DNA of 64,000 bases from Belnapia mucosa. GTDB taxonomy: Bacteria; Pseudomonadota; Alphaproteobacteria; Acetobacterales; Acetobacteraceae. The translations under genes and the position numbers were made by a program. The notes beneath the pieces were generated by a model. The model did not search any database. It had not been told where the DNA came from and saw nothing but the letters and a program-made list of their open reading frames with translations. Positions 1-8,321 of the stretch are shown piece by piece; the first letter of the stretch is position 1, and each line of letters starts with the position of its first letter. Location: the NCBI RefSeq assembly GCF_016775475.1, contig NZ_JAEUXJ010000005.1, forward strand, positions 186,001-250,000, written 5' to 3'.

Positions 1-1
1 G

Positions 2-55
2 GCGGAAACCGCGGGACTGGCGCGCTGGGGGCGGCTCTTCGCCTTGCCGCGTTAG
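2..55 (+). CDS. 3' end of an unidentified gene
   Basis: An open frame enters from the left edge and stops at a TAG ending at 55. The last residues read AETAGLARWGRLFALPR, an ordinary-looking GC-rich coding tail. Too little is present to name a family. The 72 bases that follow are clearly more AT-rich, which fits a gene end followed by an intergenic region. Confidence 0.4.
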   Translation, partial: AETAGLARWGRLFALPR

Positions 56-71
56 GATTGTCTTAAAAATG

Positions 72-104
72 TAACCGGTCTCTTTTTTGATTGATGATCG
101 GTTA
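72..104. promoter_or_regulatory. Imperfect inverted repeat in AT-rich leader
   Basis: TAACCGGTC (72-80) faces GATCGGTTA (96-104) with one mismatch across a 15-base loop that holds a run of six T. It lies 17 bases after the upstream stop and 23 bases before the metalloprotease start. It could be a weak terminator of the upstream gene or an operator for the downstream one; the sequence does not decide. Confidence 0.3.
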
Positions 105-127
105 ACGGCAGCCCTATCCTTCGGGGC

Positions 128-1732
128 ATGAGCAGCCCCGACCCCTCCATCCTCCTCGGCCGCCAGCCCTGGCGTGGCGGCGGCCCGCTGGTCCTGACCT
201 ACAGCTTCGCCGAGGACGGGCTGGATGCGGTCGGCAACCACCTCGCCGATGGCGCCTGGGCCGCCTTCACCGCGGCGCAGGAAGCGGCGGCGCGGCAGGC
301 GCTGGCGGCCTGGGCGGCGGTCTCCGGCCTCAGCTTCCTTGAGGTGCCGGACTTCGTCGGTGGCGCCGGGATTGACCTGCGCTTCCGGCTGGAGGCGATG
401 AGCCTCGGCGTACTCGGCACCGCGACCGGCCCGGGCGAGGGCGATATCGCGCTCAGCCTCGGCCTCTTCCGCGCCGACAGCCTGGCGCCGAGCCCGAGCC
501 GCGTCGGCTTCGCCGTGCTGCTGCACGAGATCGGCCATGCCATCGGCCTCGACCACCCGGACGAGGTGCCAGGCGCAACGCGCGACCTGACCGTGATGGC
601 GGATATGCGCGGCGTGCTGCCGCAGCCCGCGGCGCCGCGCGCCCTGGACGCGGCCGCCGCCCAGAGCCTCTATGGCACCGAGGCGGCGGAGCATGCGGCG
701 GGCCTCGCCTGGGCCTGGGCCGATGGCGCGATGCATGGCACCGGCACCGCCGGCGACGACCGGCTGACTGGCACGGACCTGCCGAACCTGCTGCTGGGAG
801 GCGTTGGGGATGACACGCTGATCGGCGGCGCTGCCAACGACACGCTGATGGGTGGCCCGGGCAATGACAGCATCGCCGGTGGCGCGGGCATCGATGTGCT
901 GTGCCTCGAGACCCGGCTGGCCGATGTCGTGATCGACCTATCGGCCGGCAGCATCGCCGCGCCGGACGGCACCGACCGCTTCTCCGGCATCGAGGTCATC
1001 GCCTTGCAGGACGGGCGGCTGGTGATGGATGCGGACGATCCCGCCGCGCGCATCGCCCGGCTCTATCACGTCGCGCTGGACCGGGCGCCGGATACGACCG
1101 GCCTCGCCCATTGGACCCTGGCGCTGGAGCATGGCGCCCCGGCCGCCGCGATCGCCGCCGGCTTCCTCAACAGCGCTGAATTCGCCGCCCGCTTCGGCGC
1201 GCTGGACGATGCCGGCTTCGCCCGGCTGCTGGCTGGGCACATCGGCGCCCCGGACGCGGCCTGGGAGGTGCTGGATTCGCTGGCCGCCGGCGCCAGCCGG
1301 GCGGAGGCGCTGGTCGCGCTCGCCGATGGCTTCGCCGCCCGCCGCGCCACCGCCGCCAATCTCTCCGCCGGGGTCTGGGATGCGGCTGCGGGGGCGGAGG
1401 AGGCGGCGCTGCTGCACCGCCTCGCCTTCGGCGCCGCGCCGACGCCGGAAGATTGGGATGCCTCGACCATGGCCCTCGCTGCCGGCACCCCCGCTGCCAG
1501 CCTGGCCGCGGCCGAGCTGGAGCGGGCCGGCCTCAGCGGCTTGGCGCCGCCGGTGCTGGTGCCGCTGCTGCTGGACCATGCCCTGGGCCATGCGCCGGGC
1601 GAGGCGGTGACGGCATCCTGGTTGGCCCGCGCCGCAGCCCTGGATGCGCCCGCCCTGCTGGTGGCGATGGCGGAGGAGCTGCCGGAAACCCATTGGGTGA
1701 CGGTCAGCGCGGAGGGCGTGCTCTTCGCATGA
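128..1732 (+). CDS. RTX-type zinc metalloprotease with DUF4214 region
   Basis: This 534-residue protein is probably a secreted metzincin protease. The zinc site HEIGHAIGLDH has ligands H133, H137 and H143, followed at about residue 154 by a TVM Met-turn, as in serralysin/matrixin-type enzymes. Residues about 203-257 carry calcium-binding RTX nonapeptides (GGVGDDTLIGG, GGPGNDSIAGG). The remaining half is alanine-rich and resembles DUF4214, a region common in secreted RTX proteins. No N-terminal signal peptide is visible, which fits type I secretion through a C-terminal signal, but no ABC/HlyD secretion genes are nearby. Only four or five RTX repeats are present, fewer than in typical serralysins. 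The substrate is unknown. The ATG at 128 has only a weak ribosome site (TCGGGG). Confidence 0.8.
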   Translation: MSSPDPSILLGRQPWRGGGPLVLTYSFAEDGLDAVGNHLADGAWAAFTAAQEAAARQALAAWAAVSGLSFLEVPDFVGGAGIDLRFRLEAMSLGVLGTATGPGEGDIALSLGLFRADSLAPSPSRVGFAVLLHEIGHAIGLDHPDEVPGATRDLTVMADMRGVLPQPAAPRALDAAAAQSLYGTEAAEHAAGLAWAWADGAMHGTGTAGDDRLTGTDLPNLLLGGVGDDTLIGGAANDTLMGGPGNDSIAGGAGIDVLCLETRLADVVIDLSAGSIAAPDGTDRFSGIEVIALQDGRLVMDADDPAARIARLYHVALDRAPDTTGLAHWTLALEHGAPAAAIAAGFLNSAEFAARFGALDDAGFARLLAGHIGAPDAAWEVLDSLAAGASRAEALVALADGFAARRATAANLSAGVWDAAAGAEEAALLHRLAFGAAPTPEDWDASTMALAAGTPAASLAAAELERAGLSGLAPPVLVPLLLDHALGHAPGEAVTASWLARAAALDAPALLVAMAEELPETHWVTVSAEGVLFA

Positions 1733-1753
1733 GAGGGGGTTGCCGATGGCAGG

Positions 1754-1770
1754 ATGTTATAACATAACAT
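1754..1770. promoter_or_regulatory. Probable Zur (zinc uptake regulator) operator
   Basis: ATGTTATAACATAACAT is an inverted repeat of ATGTTAT and ATAACAT around AAC, and it contains the perfect palindrome ATGTTATAACAT. This core matches the published alphaproteobacterial Zur box as I remember it. It is strikingly AT-rich in a very GC-rich chromosome. It ends 6 bases before the ATG of the TonB-dependent receptor gene, so Zur binding would cover the start of transcription or translation. Expected effect: repression when zinc is plentiful. Confidence 0.7.
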
Positions 1771-1776
1771 GCCGCT

Positions 1777-3858
1777 ATGTCCCGACGTCTCCTCCCCCTG
1801 CTGCTGCTCGCCCCCTGCCCTGCCCTCGCGCAAGACGCGACGGAGGCGGTCCTGCCGGAACTGGTCGTCCAGGCGCAGCGCGCCGCCGCGGCCAGGCAGG
1901 ACATCCTCGCCCGCTTCGGCGCACGGGAGGTCACGGTGGACCGCCAGACCATCGAGGCGCTGCCGGGCGGCGCCGACCAACCACTGAACCAGGTGCTGCT
2001 GCAGACACCGGGCGTGGTGCAGGACAGCTTCGGCGACATCCATATCCGCGGCGAGCACCGCAACCTGCAATACCGGCTGAATGGGGTGCAGCTGCCGGAA
2101 GGCCTGTCCGGCTTCGGTCAGGTCTTCGATGCCCGGGCGCTGCGCAGCGTCTCCGTCCTCACCGGCGCGCTGCCGGCGCAATTCGGCTTCCGCACCAATG
2201 CGGTGATCGATCTCGAGACACGGACCGGCGCGCTCGATCCGGGCGGCAGCATCGGCGTCTATGGCGGGGCGCGCGGCACCTTGCAGCCCTCGGCCAATTG
2301 GGCCGGGCTGGTGGGCGGCTGGGATGTCTTCACCACCGGCAGCTTCCTCCGCAGCAATCAGGGCATCGAGAACCCGACCAGCTCCTGGCAGGCGATCAAT
2401 GGCCAGACCCAGCAGCTGCGCGGCCTTGCCTATGCCGCGCGGCAATTGGACGACACGACCCGCCTCTCGCTGATCGCCGGCACCTCGCTCAACCGCTTCC
2501 GCATCCCGACCTCGCGCGGGCAGGAACCGGAATTCGCGGCCTATGGCGTCTCCGATCTCGACAGCGCCGGGCTGCGCGCGCGCCAGTGGGAACGCAACTG
2601 GTACGGCACGGCGGCCCTGCAGAAAAGCTGGGGCGATATCGACCTCCAGGTCGCGCCCTTCATCCGCTACAGCTCGATCCATTATGTCCCCTCGGCGGTC
2701 GGGGAGCTGGTCTTCAACGGCACCGCCTCGGATGTCTTCCGCTCCAGCCTCGCCATGGGCGTACAGACCGATGCCGCCTGGCGCGTCGCCGCCGACCACA
2801 CGATCCGCGCCGGCTTCCAGTTCACCGGTCAGCGCACCGGCTTCCGCGCCGACACCACCGTGCTGCCGCTCGATGCCTCGGGCGCCGCCATCGACGACCC
2901 GACCACGCTGCGCGACCGCTTCGGCCGCACCGGCTGGCTCTATGGCGGCTATCTCCAGGACGAGTGGCGGATCACCGACCGCGTCACGCTCAATCTCGGC
3001 GCCCGCTGGGACCAGATGGTGGAAGGCGTCGCGGCCGGGCAGCTCTCGCCGCGGGTGAATCTCGTCTGGCGCGCGACCGAGGCCACGACCCTGCATGCCG
3101 GCTATGCCCGCACCTTCACCCCGCCGCAATTCGAACTGGTGCCGGGCACCACGGTGGAGCGCTTCCTCGGCACCACCGGCGCGCCGGCGACACTGACGAA
3201 TGACCCGGTGCGGCCGGAACGCGCGCATCGCTTCGATATCGGCGTCTCGCACCGGGTGACGCAGCGGCTGACCCTCGGCGTCGATGCCTATTACAAGGAT
3301 GTCGAGGACCTGCTGGATTACGGGCAGTTCGGCAATGCGTTGATCTTCACCCCCTTCAACTACCGCCGCGGCCGAATCTATGGCGTGGAATTCAGCGGCA
3401 ATTGGCGGGGCGAGCACTGGCTGGTCTATGGCAACCTCGCCCTCAGCCGCTCCATGGGCAAGGATATCCGCTCCGCCCAGTTCACCTTCGATCCGGAGGA
3501 GCTGGCCTATATCCAGGGCAAATATGTCCGCACCGACCACGACCAGCTCGTCACCGGCTCGGCTGGCGCGGTCTGGCGCGGCTGGGAGGGCGGGCGGCTC
3601 TCCGGCAGCATGCTCTATGGCAACGGGCTGCGCCGCGGCTTCGCCAATTCGGAGAAACTGGCGCCCTATGCCACCTTCAATCTCGGCCTCCAGCAGGATT
3701 TCACCGGGCCCGATCGCGGCCGCTGGACCGCGCGGCTGGACCTGATCAACGTCTTCGACACGAGCTACCAGCTGCGTGACGGCAGCGGCATCGGCGTGGG
3801 CGCGCCACAATTCGGCACGCGGCGCGGCGTCTTCGCGGGGCTGAGCCGCGCCTTCTGA
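1777..3858 (+). CDS. TonB-dependent outer-membrane receptor, probably zinc-regulated
   Basis: A 693-residue outer-membrane receptor for energy-dependent uptake. It has a signal peptide (MSRRLLPLLLLAPCPALAQ), a TonB-box-like ELVVQA near residue 30, a plug domain at about 45-150 (including VVQDSFGDIHIRGEHRNLQYR), and a barrel that ends in Phe, as outer-membrane barrels usually do. The likely Zur operator directly upstream suggests the cargo is zinc or a zinc complex, as for Neisseria ZnuD and Caulobacter ZnuK; this is inferred from regulation only. There is no clear ribosome site between operator and ATG, so the message may be leaderless. No TonB/ExbBD or inner-membrane zinc transporter gene lies nearby. 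Confidence 0.85.
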   Translation: MSRRLLPLLLLAPCPALAQDATEAVLPELVVQAQRAAAARQDILARFGAREVTVDRQTIEALPGGADQPLNQVLLQTPGVVQDSFGDIHIRGEHRNLQYRLNGVQLPEGLSGFGQVFDARALRSVSVLTGALPAQFGFRTNAVIDLETRTGALDPGGSIGVYGGARGTLQPSANWAGLVGGWDVFTTGSFLRSNQGIENPTSSWQAINGQTQQLRGLAYAARQLDDTTRLSLIAGTSLNRFRIPTSRGQEPEFAAYGVSDLDSAGLRARQWERNWYGTAALQKSWGDIDLQVAPFIRYSSIHYVPSAVGELVFNGTASDVFRSSLAMGVQTDAAWRVAADHTIRAGFQFTGQRTGFRADTTVLPLDASGAAIDDPTTLRDRFGRTGWLYGGYLQDEWRITDRVTLNLGARWDQMVEGVAAGQLSPRVNLVWRATEATTLHAGYARTFTPPQFELVPGTTVERFLGTTGAPATLTNDPVRPERAHRFDIGVSHRVTQRLTLGVDAYYKDVEDLLDYGQFGNALIFTPFNYRRGRIYGVEFSGNWRGEHWLVYGNLALSRSMGKDIRSAQFTFDPEELAYIQGKYVRTDHDQLVTGSAGAVWRGWEGGRLSGSMLYGNGLRRGFANSEKLAPYATFNLGLQQDFTGPDRGRWTARLDLINVFDTSYQLRDGSGIGVGAPQFGTRRGVFAGLSRAF

Positions 3859-3926
3859 CCGGGCCGCGCATTGCCAGGCCTCCCCGCTGTGGCAGCATGC
3901 CGCGGCGAGAGATGGGGGAGGCCAGC

Positions 3927-4985
3927 ATGCGCGTATCAACCGTCCTGCCCGTGGAGGACTGGCGGCGCTGCGGGCCCACCGCGGCTGAGGCCGAGGCCAC
4001 GGGCTTCAACATTCTCCAGGCGAACGAGATCGCGCACGAGCCCTTCACCCCGCTCGCCCTCGCCGCGCTGGCAACGCAGCGGGTGGAGCTCGTCACCTCG
4101 GTCGCCATCGCCTTCCCGCGCAGCCCGATGATCGTGGCGAACCACAGCTGGGACCTTGCGCAGCATTCCGGCGGGCGCTTCGTGCTCGGCCTCGGCACCC
4201 AGGTGCGGGCGCATAACGAGCGGCGCTTCTCGACGCCCTGGGTCGCGCCCGCGGCGCGCATGGCGGAGTATGTGGAATCGCTCCGCGCCATCTTCCGCTG
4301 CTGGGAAACGGGCGACAGGCTGGACTACCAGGGCGAGCATTACCGCTTCAGCCTGATGAACAAGGAATTCTCGCCCGGTCCCAACCGGCTGCCCCTGCCC
4401 GCCATCACCATCGCCGCGGTCGGGCCGCTGATGCTGCGGAACGCCGCGCGGCTCTGCGACGGGGTGCGGCTGCACAGCTTCGCCACCCGCGCCTATATCG
4501 AGCAGCAGGTGCAGCCCCTGCTCGACCGCCACCTCGCCGAGACCGGCCGCGCGCGGGCGAATTTCGAGGTGAGCGGCGGCGGATTCATCGCCACCGGCGG
4601 CACGCCGGAGGAGGTGCGCCAGGCCGCGGAGAAGATCCGCTTCCGCATCGCCTGGTATGCCTCGACCCCCGCCTATCGCACGGTGCTGGAACCGCATGGG
4701 CTGGTGCCGCTGGGCGAGAAGCTCTCGGTCCTGGCGCGGGCGGGAAAGTTCGAGGGGATCGAGGAACTGATCCCCGACGAGGTGCTCGATCTCTTCGCCG
4801 CCATCGGCCCCTATGACCGGATCGCCGAGCGCATCGCCGCCCGCTTCGGCGGGTTGGTGGATACGGTGACGATCCCCTTCCCCGCCGGCGCCGATCCCGG
4901 CGCGGTGCGGCAGGTCTTGCGCGAGGTGCAGGCCATCCCGGCCGCCTTCACCGGCTTTCGCCCAGGGGGTGGTGCTGGCCCCTGA
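3927..4985 (+). CDS. Luciferase-like flavin/F420-dependent oxidoreductase
   Basis: A 352-residue LLM-class TIM-barrel oxidoreductase. Family features include GFNILQANEIAHEPF near the N terminus, the VTSVAIAFPRSPMIVA strand and the GGRFVLGLGTQV loop. It resembles the group annotated as TIGR03617 F420-dependent oxidoreductases. Whether it uses F420 or FMN cannot be read from the sequence, and F420 is uncommon in alphaproteobacteria. The start at 3927 is chosen because GGGGAG precedes it by 7 bases; two earlier in-frame ATGs (3897, 3912) lack such a site. It is convergent with the next gene, with 2 bases between stops. The substrate is unknown. Confidence 0.75.
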   Translation: MRVSTVLPVEDWRRCGPTAAEAEATGFNILQANEIAHEPFTPLALAALATQRVELVTSVAIAFPRSPMIVANHSWDLAQHSGGRFVLGLGTQVRAHNERRFSTPWVAPAARMAEYVESLRAIFRCWETGDRLDYQGEHYRFSLMNKEFSPGPNRLPLPAITIAAVGPLMLRNAARLCDGVRLHSFATRAYIEQQVQPLLDRHLAETGRARANFEVSGGGFIATGGTPEEVRQAAEKIRFRIAWYASTPAYRTVLEPHGLVPLGEKLSVLARAGKFEGIEELIPDEVLDLFAAIGPYDRIAERIAARFGGLVDTVTIPFPAGADPGAVRQVLREVQAIPAAFTGFRPGGGAGP

Positions 4986-4987
4986 CC

Positions 4988-5956
4988 TCAGCCGCCCCAG
5001 GGACGCTGCCGCCAGATGGCGCGGACCGAACCCTCCACCTGCGCCGCCATGTCGCGATAGGCGGTCCCGACCAGCGGTCGCAGCGGCAGGGAGGCGCGCT
5101 CGGCCTCGCGCAGGAAGCCAGGATCGGCCAGGGCCGCGGTGAAGGCCGCTTCCAACTTGGCACGGATCTCCACCGGCAGGCCCGGCGGCCCGGCGATGCC
5201 CCGGGCGGAGCCGGCGACGATGTCGTAGCCGCCCTCGCGGAAGGTCGGGACATCCGGCGCCGCCGCCCAGCGCCGCTCCGCCGCCTGGCCGAGCGCCCGG
5301 ACGCGGCCCTCGCGCATGGCCGCCAGAATCTCCGCCATATTGCCGACGCCGAGCTCGATATGCCCGCCCAGCACCTGCGCCAGCAGCGGGGCCGAGCCGG
5401 CGAAGGGCGCGTGATTCATCGGCTCCAGCTTGGCCAGCCCCTCCAGGGTCAGCATCAGCAGATGGTCGTCCGACCCGACGCCGGTGGTGCCGTAATTCAT
5501 CTGCCCCGGCCGCGCCTTGGCCGCCTGCACGAGATCCTGCAGCGTGCGGATCGGCGAATTCGCGGCGACATAGATCGTGCCCGGATCGTCGACGACATTG
5601 GCGAGGAAGCTGAATTCCAGCGACCGATAGCGGACCTGGCGCTCGAGCGGAAAGGTGCTGATTGCCGGCACGGTCAGCGCGCCCAGGGTGTAGCCATCGG
5701 GTGCGGCGTTGAACAAGGCCTCGAAGCCGACCTGCCCGCCGGCGCCGGCACGGTTGGTCACCACGACGCGCGCCCCGGCCAGGTGCTGCGCCACGAAGGG
5801 CATGATGACCCGCGCCATCACATCCACCCCGCCCCCGGGCGGATAGGGCACGATCACCTCGATCGGCCGGTCCCCCGGCCAACTGCCCTGCGCCCGGAGG
5901 ATGGACGGGCAGGCGAGCAGGGCGGCGGCCGCGCCGAGGCTGCGACGGGACATCAT
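4988..5956 (-). CDS. Bug-family (TctC-like) periplasmic solute receptor
   Basis: A 322-residue periplasmic binding protein of the Bug/TctC family, the receptor of tripartite tricarboxylate transporters. It starts with a signal peptide (MMSRRSLGAAAALLACPSILRAQ) followed by the family motif RPIEVIVPYPPGGGVDVMAR. Later hallmarks are NRAGAGGQVG and DGYTLG. The ATG at 5956 is preceded by GGGAGG. No TctA/TctB membrane genes are in the window, so this is an orphan receptor, as is usual for the large Bug sets. It is divergent from a second Bug gene at 6117. The ligand (usually a carboxylate) cannot be predicted. Confidence 0.9.
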   Translation of the reverse strand: MMSRRSLGAAAALLACPSILRAQGSWPGDRPIEVIVPYPPGGGVDVMARVIMPFVAQHLAGARVVVTNRAGAGGQVGFEALFNAAPDGYTLGALTVPAISTFPLERQVRYRSLEFSFLANVVDDPGTIYVAANSPIRTLQDLVQAAKARPGQMNYGTTGVGSDDHLLMLTLEGLAKLEPMNHAPFAGSAPLLAQVLGGHIELGVGNMAEILAAMREGRVRALGQAAERRWAAAPDVPTFREGGYDIVAGSARGIAGPPGLPVEIRAKLEAAFTAALADPGFLREAERASLPLRPLVGTAYRDMAAQVEGSVRAIWRQRPWGG

Positions 5957-6116
5957 GATGGTTGTTCCTCCCGGTTTTCCCCTGAGCCTGAGGGCCGCAT
6001 GGGCGGGGGTCAAGCTGCCCGCATCGTCGCCGGAGATGGACGATCGCCGCCCATGGCGCATGATGGCCGCAAGCGCCGGCACCCTGCCGATCAAGGCGCA
6101 TCCGAGGAGACAGGTC

Positions 6117-7094
6117 ATGAACCGCCGGACCATCCTGGGCGCCCCTCTGGCGCTGCCCTTCCTGCCGCGTCCCGGGCTGGCCCAGCCATCCGAGCCCTGG
6201 CCGGCGCGGACGCTGCGCATGGTGATCCCCTGGCCGCCCGGCCAGTCGACCGATGTCCAGGGCCGCCTCATGGCCCAGTTCCTGACCGAGCGGCTGGGCC
6301 AGACGGTCGTGCCGGAGAACCGGCCCGGCGCCGGCGGCCAGATCGGGACCAATGCCGTCGCCAAGGCGGCACCCGATGGCTACACGCTGCTCGCCGCCTC
6401 CATCGGGCCGATCAGCTTCCAACCACTGGTGAGCCGCACCCTCTATGATGTCGAGCGGGAGCTGGCGCCCGTGGCGAGCTATGGCATCGCCCCCTACATG
6501 CTCCTGGTCCGGCGTGACCTGCCGGTGACCGACCTGCGGTCCTTCATCGCCCTGATGCGGGCCAATCCCGGCAAATACACCTATAATTCCTCGGGCGTCG
6601 GCGGCGCGCAGCATCTGCTGGGCGCGGTCTTCAACGCCATGGCCGGGATCGATGCGCTGCACATCCCCTTCCAGGGCAGCGCGCCGGCGCTGGCCGCCCT
6701 GCTCGCGGGCCAGGTGGATTACGGCATCGACACCATGGCCGCGGCGCTGCGGCTGGTGCAGGAGGGGAAGCTGCGGGCGCTCGGGATCACCACCGCCCGG
6801 CCATCCTCCTTCGTGCCGGACATCCCGCCGATCGCCACGGCCGGCGACCTGCCGGATTACGATATCGGCGGCTGGAACGGGCTGATGGTGCCGACCGGCA
6901 CGCCGCGCCCGATCATCGACCGCCTGGTCGCGGAGGTGCAGCAGGGCCTCGCCACCCCGGCGCTGCGCCGCCAGTTCGAATCCCTCGGCATCGATGTCGA
7001 GGCGCGCGGGCCGGAGGGGTTCGGCGCGCTGCTGACCGAGTTGCGGGGGAAATTCGGCAGCGTGATCCATCAGCTTGGGATCCGTGTGGATTAG
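6117..7094 (+). CDS. Bug-family (TctC-like) periplasmic solute receptor
   Basis: A 325-residue orphan Bug receptor. Signal peptide MNRRTILGAPLALPFLPRPGLAQ is followed by TLRMVIPWPPGQSTDVQGR, ENRPGAGGQIGTNAVAKAAPDGYTLL and FQGSAPALAALLAGQVDYGID, all standard family landmarks. The ATG at 6117 follows GAGGAGA by 6 bases. It shares a 160-bp divergent promoter region with the minus-strand Bug gene at 4988-5956, so the two may be co-regulated. No matching membrane subunits lie nearby. The ligand is unknown. Confidence 0.9.
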   Translation: MNRRTILGAPLALPFLPRPGLAQPSEPWPARTLRMVIPWPPGQSTDVQGRLMAQFLTERLGQTVVPENRPGAGGQIGTNAVAKAAPDGYTLLAASIGPISFQPLVSRTLYDVERELAPVASYGIAPYMLLVRRDLPVTDLRSFIALMRANPGKYTYNSSGVGGAQHLLGAVFNAMAGIDALHIPFQGSAPALAALLAGQVDYGIDTMAAALRLVQEGKLRALGITTARPSSFVPDIPPIATAGDLPDYDIGGWNGLMVPTGTPRPIIDRLVAEVQQGLATPALRRQFESLGIDVEARGPEGFGALLTELRGKFGSVIHQLGIRVD

Positions 7095-7139
7095 GCACCG
7101 GTTTGCCGGCGCCGCGGGAGACGATTAGGCTGCTAAGCA

Positions 7140-8321
7140 ATGGCCGATCCCGCGCCGCAGCCGCGCCCGCCGCTCTGGCTGCTCGCCCTCCTCACCTTCA
7201 GCGGCACCCTGGCGATGCATGTCTTCGTGCCCGCCCTGCCGGTCGCGGCGCGCGATCTCGGCGCCGATCCGGCCGCCTTGCAGGCGACGATCAGCCTTTA
7301 TCTGGTCGGGCTGGCGCTGGGGCAACTGGTCTATGGGCCGCTCTCCGATGCCTTCGGGCGGCGGCCGGTGCTGATGGGCGGGCTGGTGCTCTACACCATT
7401 GCCGGGCTTGGCGCGGCGCTGGCGCCGGGAGCGGGGTTGCTGATCCTGGCGCGGCTGTTCCAGGCGCTCGGCGGCTGCGCCGGGCTGGTGCTCGGCCGCG
7501 CCATGGTGCGCGACAGTTCCGAACCGGATGAGGCGGTGCGGCGCATGGCGCTGCTGACCCTGATGACGCTGGTCGGGCCGGGGCTGTCGCCGATCCTCGG
7601 CGGGCTGGTCGCGGCAACGCTTGGCTGGCGGGCCATCCTGCTGCTGCTGGTGGCGATGGGCGCCGCGAGCATCGCCTGTTCCTGGTGGCTGCTGCCAGAG
7701 ACCGGGCGGCGCGCCGGCCGGCTCGGCCTCGCCGGGCTGGCACGGGACTACCGGTCGCTGGTCACCTCGCCGGCCTTCCTCGGCTTCGCCATCGGCGGCG
7801 GCTGCGCCACCACCTCCTTCTATGCCTTCGTCTCGGCGGCGCCCTTCATCCTGGCCGGGGAGCTGCACCAGCCGCCGCAATCGGTGGGGCTCTGCCTCGG
7901 CCTGCTCATCCTCGGCATGGCGGCGGGCAACCTGCTGATGCGGCGGGTGGTCGGGCGGGTCGGCATGGACCGCATGCTGGTCGGTGCCAATGCGCTGAGC
8001 GCGCTGGCGGGGTTCGGCCTGCTCGCCCTGGTGCTGGCGGGCGGGCTCGCGCTCTGGCCGATGCTCGGGCTGATGGTCGTCTTCACCCTCGGCATCGGCA
8101 TGGCGAGCCCGGCGGCGCTGACCCGCGCGGTCGGGGTCAATCCATCGGTCATCGGCTCCGCCTCCGGCCTCTATGGCGCGGCGCAGATGGGCGTTGGCGC
8201 GCTCTGCACCGCCCTGGCCGGGCTCGGGCCCGATCCGGCGCTGGCGGCGGCGCTGGTGCTGTCCGGCGCCGGCATCGTCTCGCAGTTCGCCTTCTGGATT
8301 GCGCTGCGGAGCCGGACCTAG
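7140..8321 (+). CDS. MFS drug-efflux transporter, Bcr/CflA type
   Basis: A 393-residue, 12-helix major facilitator protein of the inner membrane, best matched to the Bcr/CflA drug:proton antiporters. The N-terminal helix contains TFSGTLAMHVFVPALP, and the loop between helices 2 and 3 carries the MFS signature GPLSDAFGRRPVL. Antiporter motif C-like GPGLSPILGG follows at about residue 145. The ATG at 7140 has no strong ribosome site. Its stop overlaps the stop of the convergent dioxygenase gene by 4 bases. The substrate is not predictable. Confidence 0.85.
   Translation: MADPAPQPRPPLWLLALLTFSGTLAMHVFVPALPVAARDLGADPAALQATISLYLVGLALGQLVYGPLSDAFGRRPVLMGGLVLYTIAGLGAALAPGAGLLILARLFQALGGCAGLVLGRAMVRDSSEPDEAVRRMALLTLMTLVGPGLSPILGGLVAATLGWRAILLLLVAMGAASIACSWWLLPETGRRAGRLGLAGLARDYRSLVTSPAFLGFAIGGGCATTSFYAFVSAAPFILAGELHQPPQSVGLCLGLLILGMAAGNLLMRRVVGRVGMDRMLVGANALSALAGFGLLALVLAGGLALWPMLGLMVVFTLGIGMASPAALTRAVGVNPSVIGSASGLYGAAQMGVGALCTALAGLGPDPALAAALVLSGAGIVSQFAFWIALRSRT

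Noticed and set aside
1066..3939. A 957-codon open frame antisense to the metalloprotease and TonB receptor genes
   Set aside because: It has no recognisable domain, is rich in Ala, Gly, Arg and Asp as expected for the reverse of GC-rich coding DNA, and both sense genes have clear family signatures.
3936..7070. A 1044-codon minus-strand frame spanning the oxidoreductase and two Bug genes
   Set aside because: Only the 4988-5956 region on this strand encodes a recognised protein, and it does so in a different frame; the long frame is a shadow.
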